A stretch of DNA of 64,000 nucleotides from Pictodentalium vernedei (lineage: Eukaryota > Mollusca > Scaphopoda > Dentaliida > Dentaliidae). The notes beneath the pieces were generated by a model, which worked only from the letters and a program-made list of their open reading frames with translations, searched no databases and was not told the origin of the DNA. The number at the start of each line of letters is the position of its first letter. Within the stretch, counting starts at the first letter, position 1. This document shows, one piece after another, positions 43,071 to 52,825 of the stretch. The stretch spans positions 62,001-126,000 of the forward strand of contig JAUFNR010000028.1 of NCBI GenBank assembly GCA_031216915.1, given 5' to 3'. Position numbers and translations under genes: made by a program.

Positions 43071-44316
43071 TTATCGGCTGTGGTCCCCTACCCCCCTTTT
43101 CTCCAAAAAAGGCCCAGCCACCTGTAAAATTTTTTGGCCCAACAGGTCTGTACCCATCCTACTTAAATGCAATCCGTCTCGCCCATACAACTCTCCTTGT
43201 CCCCAGAATGAATCCCAGTGGTCAATGAAATGTATTCCCAAGTCTTTGCAGTGCTCTTCCAGCTCCTCGTTTAGTGCCATAATCCGCGAGTTCCTCTCAT
43301 TCCCACCACCCATAACGGGGAGCACCCATGAAACGATGATCCGAGCATTCCTGCTAAGTAGCTTACTAATTAGGTCCTTGTATGTGTCCACCAAACGAAC
43401 TGATTTCCTCTCCCTGATGTTATTGGACCCCACATGTAATACTACTACCGGATCAGGCCCCGACCCAGCTACAATACCGTCCACTCTATCCCTCAGGTCC
43501 TCCACTTTAGCCCCCGGAAAGCACAGAACTGTTCTATTTTTACTGTCCGGACCACAGACAACCCTGTCGATCCCCCGAACTATGCTACTTCCCGCAACCA
43601 CCAACTTACTTTTGGCCCTCGCCCAATTTACCTCCTCTAGTCTCCTATTGTTTACAGCGTCCTCTTCCTCTCCAACAGCCCCACTCGGAATCAATATCGG
43701 TATCGGTATCTTTGACCTAGGATTACTCCTATCCTTGTCCCTCCGTCTCTTTCCAGGCCCTGAACTACCCGGACTACTCCCCTGGTCTTCTTCCGGATCC
43801 CTCCTCCTTTTTCCTGGCCTAGACCCCAAGCTACCAACTGTTGCAACTACCTCCATCTCCTCCTCTGTCTCTTCCGAATCGAGCACATCAAATCTGTTTC
43901 TGGTGCTGCACTCCCCACTGCCTTTGGACTTTACACCCCTATCTACCTGCTTCCCTGGCCCCCCTTTCCTACCACTTTTGATAGTCCACGCCAAACGCTT
44001 TACAGCATTGCTCCGGCCTGGGCCCCCCCTCATCTGTCCTACGTACTTTTCTAGCAGCCCCCACCTCATCACCTACCTCATTCACATCAAAGGTTCTACC
44101 CCCATGTTTCCTCTTGGAACCACCGACAACCACCCATCCTTCTCGGAAAGCTACTTTCACAAGCGTAACTCCAGACAGCCCCGCCCTACCAAGTTTTCCC
44201 TCCAGCTCAGCAATCTCCCCCTCAAACTTAACAATTGTCTCAAGTAGACGGAGGATTTCCTGACAGTTTGCACATACCTCCCCATATCCCATCGAACGAC
44301 AGTCCCCATACATCAT
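43071..44316 (-). CDS. LINE ORF1: zinc finger, coiled coil, SGNH esterase domain (one frameshift)
   Basis: The N-terminal frame (44316 down) has CRSMGYGEVCANCQEIL, then a helical ETIVKFEGEIAELEGKL. A shift in 43969-44072 leads to a basic, Pro/Gly-rich segment and the esterase domain: LVVAGSSIVRGIDRVV (block I Ser), LHVGSNNIRERKS (GxxN) and DGLHLSRMGTDLL (catalytic Asp/His pair). ORF1 esterase domains occur in CR1/L2-type LINEs and are proposed to help RNP or membrane interaction. The catalytic Ser, Gly, Asn and Asp-x-x-His are all present. One frameshift is seen; otherwise it is well preserved. Confidence 0.85.
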
Positions 44317-44317
44317 A

Positions 44318-44924
44318 GAACAAGTTTGAGTTTCACTATGATTACATCAAAGCGAAATTCGATTCGAAAGCTAAACTGTTGTTCACTGACAAAGACAGCC
44401 CAGCTTACGAAATAGAGACTAGGGATATCTATGAGGACATAGCGTCAGACGTGAATGAATGGTTCGACTCAAGTAATTATCCTGACAATCACCCATCTAA
44501 GATTCCAAAAAGTGTCAATAAAAAGGTGTTGGGTAAATTTAAAGATGAGAGCAGTGGAAGACAAATCACCGAATTCGTGGATTTAAGGCCTAAATTGTAC
44601 GCTTATCTCATCGATGATGAAGAGATCAAGCGATGTGAAGGCATTCAAGTGTGTGTGACGAATAAAAGCATCACTTTCGAAGAGTATAAAGACTGCCTTT
44701 TCGACAATTTGATGGTGTATAAAAAGATGGCTATGATTCAAAGCGAAATGCATGAGGTATACACCAAGGCAATCAATAAGATTGTGTTGACGGCTGACGA
44801 TGATAAGAGAATTATATGCAAGGATAAAATACACACTTTTTCACTCGAACATTATTCTGCGATATTTCAACAAAATCAAGAGGATGATGAATGGAGTATG
44901 ACTGAAGACATCGAAATGTCGTAG
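44318..44924 (+). pseudogene. PolB 3-prime part (motif C onward), Polinton 2
   Basis: Immediately right of the LINE the polymerase resumes with FEFHYDYIKAKFDSKAKL, then LFTDKDSPAYEIETRDIYED. This is motif C, where the first Asp of DTDS is changed (TDKDS; Polinton 1 keeps TDTDS). The frame stays open to the end: WFDSSNYPDNHPSKIPKSVN, SGRQITEFVDLRPKLYAY, RCEGIQVCVTNKSITFEEY and EWSMTEDIEMS. The loss of the motif C Asp means the polymerase was inactive. The LINE split falls about 20 codons before motif C. Confidence 0.9.
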
Positions 44925-45013
44925 GTTTAAAAAAACTCATGAGTTTATAAATTAAAAAAAGAATAGAAAAAAAATAATAAATAAAAACCAAAATAAAAAA
45001 AACAAAATATATT

Positions 45014-45463
45014 ATGAGTGATAAGAAAATAAAACACATATCTGTAGAAGGTGTCGTCTTACCCAACGAACTCCTATCCAACATTGATCTATCGAAAGAT
45101 TTAAAAATCAAACATTTTCGAGGTGTGTTTGCTAGAGACGCCTTGCCAAGAAAAAAAGACTGCGATTTGGAATGTGGAATTTTAAATCTGGACAATATCA
45201 GAGGTGAGGGCATGCATTGGGTCATGTGGTTTTCGAATCGGAATAAACATTATTATTTCGATAGCTACGGAATCTCATCGCCGATAGAAATAAGGAACTA
45301 TTTAATGTCAGTTATTTACAATATCGAACAAGTGCAAGCGCCGCATCGAGTGTTTTGCGATCACCTGTGCCTCTACATTCTCAAGAGATGGTCGGAAGGA
45401 GATCACTTTCAAGATATTCTCAACGATTTACATTACAAGAAATTTTTTTCCGGATATATATAG
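45014..45463 (+). CDS. Adenain-like maturation protease, intact (Polinton 2)
   Basis: A complete 149-aa frame starts at ATG 45014 after an A-rich leader: SDKKIKHISVEGVVLPNELL, LKIKHFRGVFARDALPRKK, CGILNLDNIRGEGMHWVMWF, YYFDSYGISSPIEIRNYL, and RVFCDHLCLYILKRW, ending in HYKKFFSGYI. The catalytic triad candidates are all present: His in MHWV, Asp in YFDS, Cys in HLCLY, with the oxyanion Gln-like position in (E)QVQ. It processes virion precursors in Polintons and adenovirus-like viruses. It is the best-preserved virion gene in the window; both Polinton 1 copies have lost the His. About 85 bp follow the PolB stop. Confidence 0.92.
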   Translation: MSDKKIKHISVEGVVLPNELLSNIDLSKDLKIKHFRGVFARDALPRKKDCDLECGILNLDNIRGEGMHWVMWFSNRNKHYYFDSYGISSPIEIRNYLMSVIYNIEQVQAPHRVFCDHLCLYILKRWSEGDHFQDILNDLHYKKFFSGYI

Positions 45464-45556
45464 AGAGATATACAAATAAAAAAATGTTTGGTTGCATTAG
45501 TTATAAAATAATAAAAAATATAAAATTTTAAATAATAAAAAAAACAAAACAAAACT

Positions 45557-46913
45557 TGACAGTGGATAAATACAGTCATGTTGACGATAATGAAGGTTCC
45601 TCTAGAAAGAAAATAAGAACCACAGTCGACAATTGTTGGTGACATTGCCAACTTAGATGAACAATTCGTTTGGAGATATGAACCTCGACAAGAACCTTTA
45701 AATTTAAACAATAAGAAAAGCTACAATCTTCTGATTGATCAGTCGGATGGCGCAGCTAAAAAGTATGTCGATAGAGGAGATGAAAATTTTCGGCAGATGA
45801 TGAGAGATAATTGCGTGAATAAAGCCATGATGGATGATCTCGACTTGAAATCTAAATGAGTGGTGAACGTAGTGGATCCTAGAGATTCGAATGATGCCGC
45901 CACTAAAAGATATGTGGACAACTCTCACGCGAGATTCAGTAAACATCTGAGAGATCCCTACATTCCTAAAGTGATGCAGTCTGAATTGAACGCAAATTCT
46001 AACAAGATAATCAATGTGTCTGTTCCTACGAATCCTAATGATGCAGCAACTAAACAACACGTAGACTTAGAACTGAGAAAGAATAACGCCGATGAGTTAG
46101 AAATGAAATCGGATCTGGATGTGGGATTCAACAAGATATTGAATCTATCCCAGATCACCGATGCGGACAAAGACTCGACGGCAGTCAACAAAGGCTATGT
46201 GGATTCTGCCCTACTGGATTCTCAATCCTATCTGGAATCTCAAGTCGACAAATTGTATCGGAACAAAAAGTCTGGAGGAACCATGGAAGACGGTATCAAC
46301 ATGGATGGATGATCACAATCTATTCGGTCTCAATGCCGACCCGGAATACGATTCCAGCGCAGTCAGCAGAAAGTACTTGGACGAAAATACGGTCTCGAGA
46401 AAAGGTGATATCATGGAAGGTAAACTGGACATGAGAGGGTATGCACTCACAAATCTACCAGATCCCAATCACATGACGAATGCCTGCAATCTGATCTTCG
46501 TTGTGAAGAAGATAAAATATGCCAGACAACTGATCACGTTCTGGGCCGAGGAGAGCGGTGCATTAGATGTGGAAAAAGCTGAATGGTCTTTCGGAAACGG
46601 AGGTAACGGACAGTTGCATGGACTGATAGGATATCCCATGCCTATGGGAGGCGATATCATTCGAATGAGTCTGACTTCTACGGACTTGAGTGAAAAAGCA
46701 ATCGTCAATATCGTGGTGAATGGTGTGGAATGTGAGAAGAGGAACAGAGTTGAAAAGATGAAGGAGCAACATTCGAACTCTAGCATCTTCAGTACGCCTC
46801 TCAAGGTGCAGATGGGTGATAGGATCAATTTCAAGACGAAAACCAATAATCCCGAAGCTGCCACTTCAGTGGTCTCTCTATTGATCGAACTGGATCCTCT
46901 GAACAAACAGTGA
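45557..46913 (+). pseudogene. Polinton fibre-like protein with DAATK repeats (Polinton 2)
   Basis: The expected start (about 45557) reads TTG rather than ATG, followed by DKYSHVDDNEGSSRKK. A stop precedes VGDIANLDEQFVWRYEPRQE; another TGA near 45858 precedes VVNVVDPRDSNDAATKRYVD. From there an open frame carries PTNPNDAATKQHVDLELR, DKDSTAVNKGYVDSALLDSQ and SQVDKLYRNKKSGGTMED. After a shift near 46310 come YALTNLPDPNHMTNACNLIF, EESGALDVEKAEWSF, LHGLIGYPMPMGGDIIRMSL and NNPEAATSVVSLLIELDPLN. The C-terminal 150 residues are almost intact and would be the receptor-facing or globular domain if this is a fibre. The repeats are of the phage tail-fibre kind. Confidence 0.72.
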
Positions 46914-46933
46914 GTACAAAAACAATAAATAAA

Positions 46934-49371
46934 AACTAGACTTTATTATTCTGGAGAATCGTGGCTTTTCCCGATGAGATTGCATGATTTGTCATCACCC
47001 CCACAGTGTGTGATGAATTGCTTTTGACTGTCTCACTGAAGTTCCTTCACTGATGTCATGAAAAAGGTGAGTACAGAAGTCTCAAATGAATCAGTGTGAT
47101 AAAAAAATGTTTAGGTAAAAACCATCATTAACGGTGGAGAGGGTTAATACCAATATCGTCGTCCAACAAGTTAATGACCTACAAAAGGGGTTATATTTGT
47201 TTGACACATACCCACTGAGTGCTGTATCTATTTGAAAATGGTTCGTTGTATCCAAAATATTGATGTTTGGCAGCTTATTAAGGGTTAACAAGTGCTAACA
47301 GGAATATTTATTCATGCAACTTGTAATTTCACACCAAAAACTGTGAATGGCCATTTTTACTTAAAAATCTATGAGATGTTTTCAGAGAAATCCAGGGAGA
47401 ACATGAATTTTAAGCTGTTGATGGGTATAATTGTTTATCCTGCCCAAAACGGGTTAAGGGTTGTTTTTTTAATATGCTTATTACTTATAAAAATAATTCT
47501 CAGTGAATTCTACTTCCACTTATGTTGATTTCTCCTCTTAACTTTGGGTGCTGCGGGTATGCAAACACGGCCCACTTTTTCAACATTTTGATGTTTGAGA
47601 ACCAGCATAGGGTTAACAAATGCTTAGTGGAATATTTTGTACATGCAACTTGTAATGCACACTAAGATCTGAGAATGGCCAATTTTTCTTGAAAATCTAT
47701 GAGATGTTTTAGAGAAATCCTCGGATAACATGAATTTTTAACCTTTTGAGGGGTATCACCCTGTAACCAGCCCTAAACGGGTTAATGCTTGGTTTTATGA
47801 ATACCTTCATTACTTACAAAAATGATCCTCGGTGAATCCCACTTCCAATGAAGGTGGTTATGTTCATCTCGCAGGTACACATTGGGTGTAATGGGTGGCC
47901 ACGTACAGCTCATTTTCTCAAAATTTGCTGTCTCTGGAGGGTTAACAAACGCTTACCGGAATCTTTTGTTCATGTAACTTGTAATGTCACTCCAAGACCT
48001 GCAAGTGGTCAATTTCTCTTGAATACTTACTAGATTTTTTTGAGAAATCCACAGAAAATGGGAATTTTAAGCTTTTAAGGGTTCATCTCCTTAACCGGGC
48101 GAAAATGGGTTAAGACCTCAATTTTGGAATACCCTTACAACTTACTAAAAATTTTCCCTATCAGTTTTGTGTCCCGTAAAAGAAGTTATGTTTCTCGGCA
48201 GCATTCCCATTTGATGTTGTTGGTGTCCAAAAACAGACTACTTTTTTTTTAGAAATTTTGATATTTAGCAGCCCATGGAGGGTTAACAAATGCTTATCTG
48301 AATATTTTATCCATGCAACTGGTAATGTGACTCTAAGACCTATCAACGGCCATTTTCTCTTGAAACCCTACAAGACGCTTGTAAAGAAATTCAGGGAAAA
48401 CAACCTGTAGAGGGTTAATAAATGATCACCGGAATATTTTGTCCATGCATCTTGTAATGTCACACAAAGACCTGCGAATAGTCAATTTTTCCTAAAAACC
48501 TACAAGTTGCTTTTAGAGAAATCCACAGAAAATGGGAATTTTAAGCTTTTAAGGGGTATCTCTCTTTAACCAGTCCAAAATGGGTTAAGACTTCGACTTT
48601 TGACTACCCTTACCACTATCAAAAATGTTTCCCCATCAATTTTGCGTCCGATAAAAGAAAGAACCTTCCTCGGTGGTACACCAAGCGGGTGCTGTTGGTG
48701 TCCAAAAACAACCCATTTTATCACAATTTTGTTTTTTAGCAGCCCGTGGAGGGTTAATAAATGCTCACCGCAGTATTTTGTCTATGCAGCTTCTATTGTC
48801 ACACCCAGGCCTGGGAGTGACAAATTTTTCTTGAAAATCTACAAGACTTGTTTAGAGAAATCCACGGAAAATACGAATTTTTGAGCTTTATGGGGGTATT
48901 GCTGTTTAACCAGCCCAAAACGGGTTAACGCTTGGTTTTTTAAACACCCTTATTACTGACAAAAATAATTCTCGGTGAATTCCACTCCCAATAAAGGAAG
49001 TTATGTTTATCTCTCGTGTATCGTTTGGGTGCAGTGGGGGCCTGAAACCGGCCTATTTCATCAAAATTTCGATGTTTGGCAGCCTGTGAAGGGTTACCAT
49101 ATGCATCGCCTGATATGTCGTGTGTTTCAAAGGGCGTGTCACAGACAGGTCTAGCAATGACGAATGTATAAAAAAAATCTACAAGACGTGTTTCGAGAAA
49201 GTGCCGATAAACCCCAATTTTAGCAGTTTTTTGCCAATTCAGACGAAATAAGGGTGAAATCGAAAATTCCGCTTCGGTACATTTTTAGATTTTGTGCCCC
49301 TTAAACGTGTGCAAAATTTCGTGAAAATCAGTTCGAAAATGGCTTCTGAATCGTACGGACAAAATGTGTGG

Positions 49372-49402
<31 letters not shown>

Positions 49403-51473
49403 CAAAAAACTAGACTTTATGATTCTGGAGAATCATGGCTTTTCCCGATTAGATTCCATGATTTTTCATGACCCCACAGTGTCTGATGAATTGTTTTTAA
49501 CTGTCTCACTGAAGTTCCTTCATTGATGTTATGAGAAAAGTGAGTATAGTAGTCTCAAATGACTCGGTTTGGGTTTGATAAAAAAATGTTTAGGTAAAAC
49601 CCATCATTAACGGTAGAATGGGTTAATATTAATATCAATGTTTCCCTATCTGTTTTGCGTCCGGTAAAAGAAATTACGTTTCTCTGTGGCATTTCCATTT
49701 GATGTTGTTGGTGTCCAAAAACAGACTATTTCTTCAATTTTTTTTTACATTTAACACCCATGGAGGGCTAACAAATGCCTACCAGAATAATTTATCCATG
49801 TAATTGGTCATATGACACCAAGACCTATCAATGGCCATTTTCTCTTGAAAACCCCGCAAAATGTTTGTAAAGAAATCCAGGGAAAACGATTTTTTAAGCT
49901 TTTGATGGGTATCCCTGTTAACCTCCCCAACAGGGGTTAACGCTTGGTTTTTTGAATACCTTTATTACTTACAAAAATGGTCCTCTGTGAATTCCACATC
50001 CAACAAAGGAGTTATGTTTATCTGTCATGTATACATTGTGTGCTGTGCGTGTCTGAAAACAGCCCCATGTTAACAAAATTACGATGCTTGGCAGTTTGTA
50101 GATGGTTAATAAACGCTCACTGGAGTATTTTGTCCATGCAACTTGTAATGTCACATAAAGACCTACGAATAGTCAATTTGTCTTGAAACCCTACAAGTTA
50201 CCGTTAGGGAAATTCACAGAAAATGGGAATTTAAAGCTTTCAAGGGATATCTCTCTTTAGCCTGCCCAAAATGGGTTAAGACGTCGACTTTTGAATACCC
50301 TTACTAATTACAAAACTGTTTCCGTATAAATTGTACGCTCGATAAAAGGAGGCACTTTTCTTTGTGGTGTACCCTTTGGGTGCTGTTGGTGTGCAAAAAC
50401 AGCCCATTTTATCACCATTTTGACCTTCAGCAGCCCGGGGAGGGTTAACTAATACTGACCGGAATATTTTGTTCATGCAACTTGTAATGTCAAACCAAGA
50501 TCTGCAAATAGCCGATTTTTTCTTGAAAACCTATAAGATGTTGTTAGAGAAATCCACAGAAAACGGGTATTTTAAGATTTTAATGGGTATCTCTCTTTAA
50601 CCAGCCCAAAATGGGTTAAGACGTCAAATTTTGAATACCCTTACACTTTCAAAAATATTTTCCGATCAATTTTGCGTCCGATAAATGAAGGCCCCTTTCT
50701 CCGTGGTATACCGTTTGGGTGCTGTTGGTGTCTAAAAACAGCCCATTTTATCACAATTTTTACTTTTAGCTATTCGTGGAGGGTTAACTAATGCTGACCG
50801 GAATATTTTATCCATGCAACTTGTAATGTAACACCAAGACCTGAGAGTGACCAAGTTTTCTTGAAAATCTACAAGACTCGTTTAGAGAAATCCACGGAAA
50901 ACATGAAGTTTTGAGCTTTTTGGGGGTATTGCTGTTTAACCAGCCCAAAACGGGTTAACGCTTGGTTTTATGAACACCCTTATTACTGACAAAAATGATC
51001 CTCGGTGAATTCCACTCCCAATAAAGGAAGTTATGTTTATCTCTCCCGTATTGTTTGGGTGCAGTGGGGGCCTGAAACCGGCCTATTTCATCAAAATTTC
51101 GATGTTTGGCAGCCTGTGGAGGGTTAGCATATGCATCGCCTGATATGTCGTGTGTATCAATGGGCGTGTCACAGACAGGTCTAGCAATGACGAATGTATA
51201 AAAAAATCTACAAGACGTGTTTCGAGAAAGTGCCGATAAACCCCAATTTTGGCAGTTTCTTGCCAATTCTGACAAAATAAGGGATAAATCGAAAATTCCG
51301 CTTGGGTACCTTTTTAGATTTTGTGCCCCTCTATGCGTGTGCAAAATTTCGTGATAATCGGTTCGAAAATGGCTTCTGAATCGAACGGACAAAATGTGTG
51401 GGAAAAAAAAAAAAAAAAAAAACCCCAAAAATAATAATCCGTAGAAAAACAATAGTCTTTTCCAGAGGGAAAA
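46934..51473. repeat. 4.5 kb insertion: two head-to-tail elements built of about 337-bp repeats
   Basis: Both halves start with AAAACTAGACTTTAT(T/G)ATTCTGG (46934 and about 49408). Both end in GGACAAAATGTGTGG followed by a long A-run (49370-49400; 51395-51422). Inside, a box GGGTTAA(C/T)(A)AATGC recurs at 47282, 47610, 47939, 48280, 48412, 48751 and 49091, then 49765, 50103, 50442, 50781 and 51121; spacing is 328-341 bp, with one 132-bp deletion. Other shared blocks are AGAAATCCA(C/G)GGAAAA and AACCAGCCCAAAA.GGGTTAA. No coding frame. The last 50 bp (CCGTAGAAAAACAATAG...) is of unknown origin. Confidence 0.88.
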
Positions 51474-51526
51474 GCCTAATAATCACTTTTTTGTGCTGTA
51501 GGGGAGATAACTCAAAAGAAAAATAT

Positions 51527-51572
51527 AACTGGATTTTGAGAGAGAGAATAAATCAATGTCTGAAAATCCAAT
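51527..51572. terminator. Degenerated MCP-fibre palindrome (Polinton 2)
   Basis: GGATTTTGAGAGAGAGAATA...TCTGAAAATCC keeps the outer arms of the palindrome seen at 7803 and 11896 (GGATTTTGAGA/TCT(C/G)AAAATCC), but the centre has drifted. The adjacent GTAGGGGAGATAACTCAAAA is the inverse of the block next to the Polinton 1 sites. It therefore marks the same MCP-fibre boundary. Confidence 0.55.
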
Positions 51573-51632
51573 TATATTTTTTTTTTATTACTTTTTATTT
51601 TGTTTTGGTTTGACATTACAAACTTGCATAAA

Positions 51633-51933
51633 TTATTTGTTTTGGTTTAACATTCTTAAACACTCATCCATGTCTAAACCAAGATCCAACATAGTAATAA
51701 TAAATTCTTCAAAAGCTGTTTCTCCTCTTTACGTTAAAATATCTAGTAAATGTCTCACGCAATCTTTCGTGGTTATTCCCTGTTTTTTTAATTCGTTCTA
51801 CCATTTCCGAAGTCAATATTACGGGTGTTGTCATTTCCAACTGATCTAATATATTTAATAAATTGCTCTCATCTATGTTATCTACCAAATGCTTTCGATT
51901 TTGTCTTAAACATTCTCGATCTTGATTATTCAT
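51633..51933 (-). pseudogene. CARD (death-fold) domain protein carried by Polinton 2, one frameshift
   Basis: ATG 51933 follows AACTAAAAAAATG, the same A-rich leader as other Polinton genes, about 20 bp after the MCP frame. The frame reads CLRQNRKHLVDNIDESNLLN, ILDQLEMTTPVILTSEMVER, IKKTGNNHERLRETFTRY; then a shift near 51730 leads to GETAFEEFIITMLDLGLD and the end (stop 51633-51635). The pattern LR.NR..LV..I....LL..L.....LT....E.I......ER....L..Y..RG..AFE.F...L...G is the six-helix signature of caspase-recruitment domains, and the length (about 97 aa) fits a lone CARD. CARDs bind other CARDs in apoptosome, inflammasome and RIG-I/MAVS signalling, so a CARD-only protein could act as a decoy. 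Polinton 1 has no counterpart. The family call is motif-based; decoy function is inference. Confidence 0.72.
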
Positions 51934-51959
51934 TTTTTTAGTTTTGTTTTATTATTTAT

Positions 51960-52424
51960 TTTTTTTATATTTTATCGATATTTTTTTAGGTATTTTAATT
52001 TCTATTTTTATATATATTATATCGTCGAACGATAGACTTTTTTGTCCGTCCGATTCGAATTCTAACTCTATATCAGATAGGACTAGAGCAAAAGCCTTGA
52101 TTCTCCTCGGTACATTCTTATCGAATTGCATCTTAATTTGAATGTCTAAGATGCTACTCTTGAGTCATCTGTTTACTAATGTCGAATACGAACAGGGGAT
52201 ACATTGATTTGTATTCGGTGGGAGTGATCTTAGGATTACCCATCAATTCATCCAGTTGATCATATTTCTTTCTGAAATCCGCGGCGTCACTGTATAGTCT
52301 GCAGAAATCGTTCTTATCGAAAGTGGCATTGTGATCGATGGCCGGATATCTTGTGGCATTTAGAAATACCTGCATGTTTCTCAAGTTACAATGATCGAAT
52401 TGGGAAGGATTTTTCTCCTCTTAG
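51960..52424 (-). pseudogene. MCP C-terminal fragment (Polinton 2)
   Basis: The sequence NPSQFDHCNLRNMQVFLNAT is followed by RYPAIDHNATFDKNDFCRLY, QLDELMGNPKITPTEYKSMY and PLFVFDISKQ. After a TGA-type break near 52165 come KMQFDKNVPRRIKAFALVLS and LEFESDGQKSLSFDD. It keeps the RLYSDAADFRKKYDQ stretch that is deleted from both Polinton 1 copies. The N-terminal three quarters of the MCP are gone: at about 52425 the sequence switches to integrase. Confidence 0.85.
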
Positions 52425-52825
52425 CCATGGAATACTTGTACATTTTTTCCTTCATGGTTCTATTCCAACGTTCGATCACATTAGCTTTCCCTTCGTTTTC
52501 GACGGAATAGAGGTCGACCAATGGATGAACGAGACTGTTGTAAAATTCCTTCCCTTTTTCCACCCACAATTTATCCAGTTTTCGAGAAGACGATGCAAAT
52601 ATGCTCTTCAGAGCCTCGACCACGCAAGCCCCTGATTTATTCTTCAGAGGTCTCATCCATCCGTATTTCGAAAGCACGTCGATGACCGTCAGTATGTATT
52701 TAATGCCCTTGTCCCATTTCGAATGCGACCAGATCGGCTGACCAAATCTGATGCAGACCCTTTATGAATACCCTTCTCCTTCGAAATTTATGCACGACGG
52801 GCTTGTGTAGTTCATTCGCCAATGC
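52425..52825 (-). pseudogene. Polinton integrase (retroviral-type) core fragment fused to the MCP tail
   Basis: Leftward: ELHKPVVHKFRRRRVFIKGL, HQIWSADLVAFEMGQG (first catalytic Asp), then, after a one-base shift, VIDVLSKYGWMRPLKNKSGA, LDKLWVEKGKEFYNS, SVENEGKANVIERWNRTMKE (catalytic Glu) and KMYKYSMAK. This is the DDE integrase that inserts Polintons. In LWV(D)KGKEF the expected second Asp is Glu, so catalysis was probably lost. The C-terminal chromodomain-like part is missing because of the deletion joint at 52425. Polinton 1 has no integrase at all. Confidence 0.88.

Larger units (their letters stand above)
39542..44317 (-). mobile_element. Nearly full-length non-LTR retrotransposon (esterase, endonuclease, RT), inserted in PolB
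   Basis: The 3-prime end is a (TTA)n tail (39542-39560 on this strand), and coding runs leftward from about 44316. Components in order: ORF1 with a CX2C finger and coiled coil plus SGNH/GDSL-esterase domain; then the ORF2 endonuclease, linker and reverse transcriptase with a C-terminal zinc knuckle. It sits precisely between PolB motif B and motif C. A 5-prime-truncated sister lies at 31892-32604. No clear target duplication was seen, as is common in CR1-like elements. Confidence 0.92.

Noticed and set aside
42925..44247. Open frame of 440 aa on the plus strand, Ser/Pro-rich.
   Set aside because: Antisense to LINE ORF1 and the endonuclease start; composition results from the GC-rich basic region of ORF1 and no domain is seen.
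39541..44330. Target-site duplication around the LINE.
   Set aside because: Left flank TTGATGTA and right flank AAGTTTGAG do not give a convincing repeat; the tail repeat blurs the left edge.
50955..51452. Open frame of 165 aa on the minus strand with a hydrophobic start.
   Set aside because: It falls in the 337-bp satellite and its A-run; the hydrophobic start is translation of poly-A complement.
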